This document shows, one piece after another, positions 57,370 to 64,000 of a stretch of DNA of 64,000 nt (the stretch's first letter is position 1; the number at the start of each line of letters is the position of its first letter). The translations under genes were made by a program, and so were the position numbers. The notes under the pieces were generated by a model, which was not told where the DNA came from, did not search any database, and worked only from the letters and a program-made list of their open reading frames with translations. The stretch comes from Luzula sylvatica (Eukaryota; Streptophyta; Magnoliopsida; Poales; Juncaceae), in NCBI GenBank assembly GCA_946800325.1, contig OX326958.1, forward strand, positions 11,418,001 to 11,482,000. Reading direction: 5' to 3'.

Positions 57370-59040
57370 TTGTTTGATGGATCAAAAATATAAAACAGAC
57401 ACGGGCCTTGGGCCAGATGGATGGAGTTATAGCAAAGGGCCTCACATGATCTCAGTAGGTATTTCTAAGTAATTTCTTAGATATAAAGTTTCGATCTCAG
57501 AAATACGGTTTCAATTTTTTAGAAATATAAATACAGTTTATCAGATATATGGTTTTAACAAAAAAATTGCTCATTTGATACCATCGATATTCGTCAATAA
57601 GCATATGCAGTTTGACCCCGAATTCGTGATGAAAAAAATATTTTAGTCCCAAATAACAATCAATTCCTATAAAATTGATTAATCAATTTGATCGTTCCCA
57701 AATCTCACATGGTCCATAAATTTGAAATTTTTTTCTTATTCAATTGTAGTTGTTATTCGTTATTTCTTAATTCTGCGATAGCCTCAATAAATCACGCATT
57801 TCCCAGTCTGCTTCTTCGCGCACGTGGCACGTGGCACGTTGCAACTATTCAGATCAGACCCTACTGGTATGTTGAATTCCTTTCATGAGATATACTTCTT
57901 CCATCATGAAATCTTCAGACACATCCAAGGTATCTTCAATTATTATGTTATAATGCGTATCGGTTATATTTACATTTATGTTGTAGTGTTCTATTGTGAT
58001 ATCACTACAGTATTTTTTTTATTTTTTTTATTTACACTACAGTATTATGTTAAAAGTTATTTTTTTGTGCATTGTTGTCTTTCATTGGTATTTTAATTTG
58101 TCACAAATCATTTGTATTCACAATTTACGCTATGAGAATACATACTATAAACAAAAATGCGAAACTCCGCAAAGTAGTTGTGGGCATGGTCCTAGATGTG
58201 AAATTAAAAATTAAAATTACACATATTCTAGATGGCATCAGAATTTTTTTTTTATTTAAAATTAAAATTATAATTTTTAGTTAAATATGTGAAATTACGC
58301 ATTTCTTAAATTTTAGAAATTATGATAATTTCAATTGAATGTACGAAGTCCTTCATGATATTTTAGTTTTGTACGAGTATATGTGAAAATGAAAAATTCT
58401 AAATACATGTATGCGAGGACAAAGATCACTGGTCCATTATTAGGCTATAATTGTTTTAATAATTGTTTTAAGCATATCTGTTTAGATTTTATGAAATATA
58501 AATTATATGAATTTGAAGTATAGTTATTGTGTTTTGTTTACATTCCTACATATGAACTGTTGGTAAAAAACAAATATTGCAATGATGATTTTTTTTATTG
58601 TTTTAAGCATATCTGTTCGTTAGCATGAATTGTGTGATGGATTTTATGGAATTGGACGTATCCATGCGAAATAAAGTTATAGCAAAGGGCCTCACGCACT
58701 AAAATAGTCTCAGTAGGTATTTCTAAGTAATTTCTTAGATATAAAGTTTCGATCTCAGAAATAAGATTTCGACTTTTTAGAAATATAAATACCGTTTATC
58801 AGATATATGGTTAAACGAAAAAGATTGCTCTTTTGACACCACCAATATTTGTCAATAATCGTATGCAATTTGACCCCGAATTCATAATGAATTTTATTTT
58901 TTAGTGCCAAATAACAATCAATTCCGAATCAAATTGATTAATCAATTTAATCATTCCCAAATTTCACGTCGTCCACAAATTTGATAATTCTTTCTTATTC
59001 AATTGTAGTTGTTATTCGTTATTTCTTCATTCTGCTATAG
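57370..59040. repeat. Local direct duplication, about 430-bp units
   Basis: The segment 57370-57780 (AGCATGAATTGT, CTCAGTAGGTATTTCTAAGT, TTTGACCCCGAATTC) recurs at 58620-59040 in the same order. Between them, at 58350-58537, lies a block that matches 63805-64000 downstream of the second secreted-protein gene. This area is thus a mosaic of duplicated pieces. Confidence 0.85.
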
Positions 59041-59757
59041 TCTCAAGAATATCAATACGAGAACACATTTGCCTATGATGTACATAAAATAAACAAATTT
59101 TGAATTAAGAACCGTTTGAAACGTTCAAGTAAACCGGCTCTGGAACGATTCAACCGATTCTTGCTTTAGAATTCATAAAAATCATGATTTACTGAGACAA
59201 ACAAACGGTGATAGCATCTTAAGTATCGTAGTGAAACTGTTTGTTCTTTTCAACGTATTTAATTGTATTGTTTTTCAATAATTGAATCAATTTAAACTAG
59301 ATATTATTGTAATTATTGTAATTTTTCTCATTATTCAAAGTCAGGTATTATTGTGTGCTATTTTTTAATTAAATGTTCACATTTTGTTTATTGTTTCTTT
59401 ACATGATACTTACAGTGCATCTATAATTCGTTGTACACATTATATACCATGTAGAAAAATATTTTTGTAATATCAATCTCGCATTATCGTCATTAAAATT
59501 CTCATAATACGTATAATGTGATAATACATTATTTGTATATTGTGTTTTTGCAGCAATCACGTGTATCACACACAACATAACATACCCAGTACAAATCACA
59601 TAGTCGAATCACCAAACATGTTCCCAAATGAAGTAAGAATTGGAAAATAATAAATTATTGAAGCAGATAAAAAAAAAACTAATAAATCCGCCGTCTAATG
59701 GAAAAAAATTATATGACTAACAACAAAAACATTCACGCTATAATCAACGCAAACAAA
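59041..59757. other. Intergenic, probably Helitron interior
   Basis: AT-rich, no coding region. It leads into the Helitron-type terminus at 59758-59787. Confidence 0.45.
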
Positions 59758-59787
59758 CCCGCGCAATAGCGCGGGGGTAATGCTAGT
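59758..59787 (+). mobile_element. Helitron 3' terminus
   Basis: CCCGCGCAATAGCGCGGG is a perfect 7-bp stem with a 4-nt loop, followed 7 nt later by CTAG and then a T. A GC hairpin just upstream of CTRR, with insertion before T, is the diagnostic 3' end of plant Helitrons. The 5' end (TC after an A) was not located, so the element length is unknown; it lies to the left. Confidence 0.8.
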
Positions 59788-60300
59788 AACCTTATATATT
59801 CGGTTATTTATTATTCATTGTGGAAATTGTTTGAAAACATTTGAATTTAGAAAGTACAAAAAACAATCTATAGATTATTATGTTTGATTTCATAAAATGT
59901 CTAAAAAAATATGTATATAGATATTGAATTAAATTAATATATTTGATTTAATATAATATAATATAACATGATTGATTAAACATATATTATATATTATATA
60001 TACTAATGTGTTCATTATTTTTTTAATATTGATAACAATATGTTTAATTTAATATTATAAAAAAATTATGCTTGAATCAATTTATTGAAATAAATGATAA
60101 TATAGTAAAAAAAATATATATAGACAAATACTCTATGTTGCACGAATTCAAATACTAGTACGTCGATACAATAATTTTAAATAATAAATACAATACATCA
60201 TAGGTAATAGATCAATTGACTTAACAAAATTCAAGTCATTTATTGAAAAAATATCATATATATTATAAGTAATATACTTAAATTTTCTTAACTACTGAGA

Positions 60301-60304
<4 letters not shown>

Positions 60305-60375
<71 letters not shown>
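60305..60375. repeat. (TA)n microsatellite
   Basis: About 35 TA dinucleotides, directly bordering a MITE. Similar TA runs border every MITE from here to 62280. Confidence 0.95.
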
Positions 60376-60378
<3 letters not shown>

Positions 60379-60578
60379 GGAGGCTAACCTACTTAATTAA
60401 GTATTAAAGTTTTGGTACTTAATGTTTTTTAACCATTGGATTTGCATTGAGATTTGTGCATTTAATAATGTGCACAAAATTTCATGATCATCATGAAAAA
60501 ACACAAATCTCAATGCAAATCCAATGGTTAAAAAGCATTAAGTACCAAATCCTTGGTACTTAATTAAGTAGGTTAGCA
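60376..60578. mobile_element. Foldback MITE, family B, copy 1
   Basis: The left arm GGCTAACCTACTTAATTAAG...GGTACTTAATG is mirrored by the right arm CATTAAGTACCAAA...CTTAATTAAGTAGGTTAGC, giving an almost complete foldback. TA repeats on both sides. Confidence 0.88.
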
Positions 60579-60593
60579 TATATATATATATAT

Positions 60594-60821
60594 GAGGATG
60601 GCTAAGATACTTAATTAAGTATCATTGGTTTGGTACTTAGGATATTTTAACCATTAGATTTGTTTTGAGATTTGTGCATTTAATGATTATCGTAAATTGA
60701 TATGGAAATAATTAATGATGAGTATATATAGCATTAAAAAATACAAATCTCAAAGCAAATCTAATGGTTAAAATATCCTAAGTACCAGACCAATGATACT
60801 TAATTGAGTATCTTAGCCATC

Positions 60822-60824
<3 letters not shown>
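60594..60824. mobile_element. Foldback MITE, family B, copy 2
   Basis: The ends GAGGATGGCTAAGATACTTA and (inverse) GAGGATGGCTAAGATACTCA are near-identical, with arms reaching the centre (CAAATCTAATGGTTAAAATA). Bordered by TA repeats. Confidence 0.9.
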
Positions 60825-60865
<41 letters not shown>

Positions 60866-60868
<3 letters not shown>

Positions 60869-61406
60869 CTAGGTTCAATGGCCAACACTCTTGTTTGGTC
60901 AACTCGGCCAACAACGTGTATTTCTCATAATTCATACATGAAAATAAAATTCCAACTGCATAGATATGATATAAATCACTTGAGAATGTTATAGATTTAA
61001 TTTCATGAAAAATAAATATTTTTATCGTATCCATCATGATACTTAAAGATATTGACGATCCATAATATTTACGAAATGATTCATCATCAAAAAAATTTCA
61101 AAATTCAAATTTTTTGTGATGGATTTAATTTAAATTGGATAGATAAGCTTAGAATAAATTTTTAGTTTGTTTCGAGTTTTCCTTCTTGAAAATCCAAAAA
61201 AAAAATACCGAAATGCATGGTTGTGAAAATATATTATCCATTTTGTTAGATTGAAAAATGAAAATGATGTAAAATTTATTCTAGGACCTATCTAGATGAT
61301 ATAAAACAAATACATACGATTAAGATTTAATTTTGATATTTATATTATGAGAAATAAACGTTGTTGGCCGCGTTGGTCAAACAAGAATATTGTCCATTGA
61401 ACATAG

Positions 61407-61408
<2 letters not shown>
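60866..61408. mobile_element. Foldback MITE, family A, copy 2
   Basis: Starts GGGCTAGGTTCAATGGCCAA as copy 1 does at 52122 and shares its interior (AGATATTGACGATCC-like and inverted ATTTATCTCATAA blocks). The right end is slightly worn (ATTGTCCATTGAACATAGCT). Bordered by TA repeats. Confidence 0.88.
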
Positions 61409-61442
<34 letters not shown>

Positions 61443-61445
<3 letters not shown>

Positions 61446-61669
61446 GATGGCTAAGATACTCAATTAAATATCATGGATTCGGTACTTAGGATTTTTTGAC
61501 CATTGGATTTGTCTTGAGATTTTTTGTTTTTTAATGGTATATATACTCATCATTAATGATTACCATATCTGTTTATGCTAATCATTAATTGCACAAATCT
61601 CAAAGCAAATCTAATGGTCAAAAATTCCTAAGTACCAAACTCATAATACTTAATTAAGTATCTTAGCCA

Positions 61670-61673
<4 letters not shown>
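61443..61673. mobile_element. Foldback MITE, family B, copy 3
   Basis: GAGGATGGCTAAGATACTCA at the left and its inverse, CTTAATTAAGTATCTTAGCC, at the right, inside TA repeats. Confidence 0.88.
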
Positions 61674-61717
<44 letters not shown>

Positions 61718-61720
<3 letters not shown>

Positions 61721-61860
61721 ATGATTTCGTTGAGATTTTATTTTAAGTCTTTATTTTAAGTCCTTATATATATAATACATATTAATTTATTTTGGATTAT
61801 AATCTATAAATTTTGAGGACTTACATGAAAAAAGTGATAATTAATATTGAGATCATAATG
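61718..61860. mobile_element. Repeat family C fragment
   Basis: GATTTCGTTGAGATTTTATT, then AATACATATTAATTTATTTT and GAGATCATAATGGCC. The same order occurs at 62282-62410 and, partly, at 54990-55110. The function and ends are not clear. Confidence 0.6.
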
Positions 61861-61966
61861 GCCCGCCACCGTTTTTTCTTTCTTCAATCAAATGGAGGGA
61901 AGAGGCTTGAATCCTCTCCAGTGAAGGGTTGTGCAACGTGGCTCTACCTTGTTGGTTAGAAGGGTG

Positions 61967-62006
<40 letters not shown>

Positions 62007-62010
<4 letters not shown>

Positions 62011-62212
62011 GCTAAACTACTAAATTAAGTATCAATATTTTTTGGTACTTAATGTTTTTTTATTATTTGATTTGTATTGAGATTTGTGTTTTTTCATGAT
62101 GATCATGAAAATTTGTGCACATCATTAAATTCACAAATCTCAAGACAAAATTTAATAATGAAAAAACATTAAATACCAAAATGTTGATACTTAATCAAGT
62201 AGTTTATCCTCC

Positions 62213-62214
<2 letters not shown>
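62007..62214. mobile_element. Foldback MITE, family B, copy 4
   Basis: GAGGCTAAACTACTAAATTAAG at the left is mirrored by CTTAATCAAGTAGTTTATCCTC at the right, inside TA repeats. The most diverged of the four. Confidence 0.82.
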
Positions 62215-62281
<67 letters not shown>

Positions 62282-62284
<3 letters not shown>

Positions 62285-62415
62285 GACGGTTTAGTTGAGA
62301 TTTTATTTTAAGTCTTTATTTTAAGTCTTTATATATATAATACATATTAATTTATTTTGGATTATAATCTATAAATTTTGAAGACTTACATGCAAAAAGT
62401 CATAATTAATGGGCA
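62282..62415. mobile_element. Repeat family C fragment, second copy
   Basis: Begins GGGACGGTTTAGTTGAGATT after a long TA run and follows 61718-61850 closely to about 62410. Confidence 0.6.
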
Positions 62416-62927
62416 TGTTTGATTTGAGGGATATTGGAATACATAGATATATCAAATACATGAATTTCGTTATACATGTATTTTTTAATCCATGCTAGTT
62501 GTTTGATTTGTTGGATTTCAATATCGTGTAAATGAAAATTTGTTGTTTGATTTGTCATGAAGATTTTGGATTTAAATTATTTTAGTTATTGTAACAAACG
62601 ACTAAATAAAATATGATGATATAATATTTTAGCAGTTTTTAATTGATTATAGATACAAATTAAATTAAATTAACAAAATGATATCTTCAATATAAGAGTG
62701 ACTAAAAATCACAACCATATAATATACAAAATAAGAGTTCAAGCCAATTACATTCATTCGTGAACAACCTTAAAAATCATAGATTCATTGATGCTAACTT
62801 AATTCTAACAGAGGTAATCTTAAGAGTTTAACAGTACATAATTATATAAAGAAAGGAACTCAGTCATTGAGATCATAATGGCCTGCCGCCGCTTTAGTTC
62901 ATGACTCATTTAAAGTAAGGAACTCAG
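62416..62927. other. Intergenic, no gene seen
   Basis: AT-rich; near its end it carries ATTGAGATCATAATGGCCTG, a family C-type end. Confidence 0.45.
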
Positions 62928-63255
62928 TGGATCATGACTGATAGAAAGAATGGAACTGAGTGCTTGGATCCTCTCCAGTGATTCACAAAAGTCTTGGATC
63001 CTCTCCAGTGGATCATAACTGATAGAAAGAATGGAACTGAGTGCTTGGATCCTCTCCAGTGATTCACAAAAGTCTTGGATCCTCTCCAGTGGATCATGAC
63101 TGATAGAAAGAATGGAACTGAGTGCTTGGATCCTCTCCAGTGATTCACAAAAGTCTTGGATCCTCTCCAGTGGATCATGACTGATAGAAAGAATGGAACT
63201 GAGTGCTTGGATCCTCTCCAGTGATTCACAAAAGTCTTGGATCCTCTCCAGTGGA
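62928..63255. repeat. Tandem array, 4 units of 81 bp
   Basis: ATAGAAAGAATGGAACTGAG recurs at 62941, 63022, 63103 and 63184. Each unit also contains CTTGGATCCTCTCCAGTG twice. Because 81 is a multiple of three, one minus-strand frame stays open as a 27-residue repeat. A single related block (TTGAATCCTCTCCAGTGAAG) lies at 61908. The array ends about 100 bp upstream of the second secreted-protein gene. Confidence 0.95.
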
Positions 63256-63353
63256 TCATAACTGTTTTATAACGATGCATACACCTCTTTCAAAACAAAA
63301 AATTATACATCTTTGAAATTATATTGTCTCTAACAATTAACTAGGTATCACCA

Positions 63354-63743
63354 ATGGCTAATTTTCTTGCATGCTTTATCCTAATACTCCTCTCACAAAC
63401 CGCTTCGGATCTTCTCGACTGTCCTCGTTGTGGAGAACCAAATTCTACGCCGAATCCTCCATCATCACCACCACCAACTCCACCGCCAGTTCCTTCGAGC
63501 GATCATGCATGTATCGATATGCTCAGTGAATTGCTCCTCTATTTCATGATTTGCACCGATAATAAAGTAGAGGATCAAGGACGTTGCGAACGAGAGATAA
63601 TGCACCTTATAGTGGAGACGGACAACATTTCTGCTTGCGAAGGCCGGTGGATCAGTAGCGTCACTAAATTCACGCATCGCAACGTCATGAGTGGCTACTA
63701 TCGCGACGTTTCAGATCATAATGACAACGTCCCTCCTTCTTGA
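63354..63743 (+). CDS. Small secreted Cys-containing protein, prolamin-like/ECA1-like (copy 2)
   Basis: Single exon, 129 aa, with the same signal peptide and Cys positions as copy 1 at 56709. It differs by a four-residue insertion (PPVP) in the Pro-rich linker and nine substitutions in the mature region, including ED to DN after FMICT, H to R before CERE, A to V, Q to E, W to R and T to M. About 50 bp upstream and 60 bp downstream are also conserved between copies, so both probably keep their core promoter. Only three silent changes accompany the nine replacements. Function unknown; the resemblance to prolamin-like/ECA1 proteins is tentative. Confidence 0.7.
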   Translation: MANFLACFILILLSQTASDLLDCPRCGEPNSTPNPPSSPPPTPPPVPSSDHACIDMLSELLLYFMICTDNKVEDQGRCEREIMHLIVETDNISACEGRWISSVTKFTHRNVMSGYYRDVSDHNDNVPPS

Positions 63744-64000
63744 AGATGTTGTATATAAAAAGAGTAATGATATGATCATAAGATCCAATCGCATGACACA
63801 ATATTCATGATATTTTAGTTTTTGTATGAGTACATGTGATATTTTAATATTTTGAAGAAGTGAGTGATAATTTGTATTTACATGTATGCAAGGACAAGGA
63901 TCACTGGTCCATTGTTAGGCTATAATTATTTTAAATATATGTGTTTAGATTTTGTGAAATATAAATTATATGAATTCAAGTATAATTATTGGGTTTTGTT
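63744..64000. other. 3' flank of copy 2
   Basis: After 60 bp shared with copy 1's flank, the sequence from 63805 matches 58350-58537, so the two downstream regions differ by an intervening insertion or deletion of over 1 kb. Confidence 0.6.

Noticed and set aside
62924..63280. 118-codon minus-strand frame with a repeating 27-residue unit
   Set aside because: Explained by the 81-bp tandem array being a multiple of three. No signal peptide or known domain.
1..64000. CRISPR-like arrays, riboswitches, operons
   Set aside because: The regular repeats present are minisatellites without spacers, and the gene structure is eukaryotic.

Overview
The window is nuclear DNA of a flowering plant, most likely a eudicot. 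The evidence is intron-rich genes with plant-specific domain architectures, GT-AG splicing, AT-rich intergenic DNA, and a dense layer of plant transposons (LTR, LINE, SINE, MULE, hAT-like, Helitron-like and foldback MITEs). There is no operon structure and I saw no tRNA or rRNA gene.

Layout. 1-3.4 kb: the 3' part of an LTR abutting and interrupting a transposon-type Ulp1 (C48) protease gene, then a convergent two-exon DUF4283-like gene. 4.96-5.99 kb: an intact F-box/DUF295 gene. 8.2-13.5 kb: a 5.26 kb Mutator-like element with a perfect 9-bp target duplication, carrying a captured and decayed DEAD-box helicase fragment on the minus strand (a Pack-MULE), plus a second inverted-terminal element inside it. 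14.1-15.6 kb: a dead LINE broken by a hAT-like insertion. 16.7-20.0 kb: a 12-exon reticulon-like gene (minus). 23.1-29.1 kb: a 17-exon class II formin (minus), 1559 codons, with PTEN-like, C2, repetitive linker, FH1 and FH2 regions. 30-39 kb: two diverged copies of a segment carrying DUF295 pseudogenes, loaded with SINEs, hAT-like insertions and an 11 x 100-bp minisatellite. 40.6-41.8 kb: an SDF2 (MIR-domain) gene. 43.8-45.1 kb: a GC-rich hairpin minisatellite followed by a CA repeat. 48.1-49.0 kb: a CAF1 deadenylase (minus). 50.9-51.8 kb: ARPC3, a subunit of the ARP2/3 complex (minus). 52-64 kb: a TE-rich tail with a solo LTR (perfect 5-bp duplication), a Helitron-type 3' terminus, a cluster of foldback MITEs embedded in (TA)n runs, and two close copies of a small secreted Cys-containing protein resembling the prolamin-like/ECA1 families.

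Functionally the well-preserved genes are ordinary housekeeping or cell-structure genes: two actin nucleation factors (formin and ARPC3), an ER-shaping reticulon, an ER quality-control SDF2 and an mRNA deadenylase. They are independent transcription units; nothing suggests co-regulation beyond chance proximity. The unusual material is in the accessory DNA: the Pack-MULE, the formin linker repeat, the hairpin minisatellite, the nested insertions and the fast-diverging secreted protein pair. I did not find anything I can defend as a wholly new biological system. All exon boundaries were read by eye from splice consensus, reading phase and remembered family conservation, without transcript evidence.
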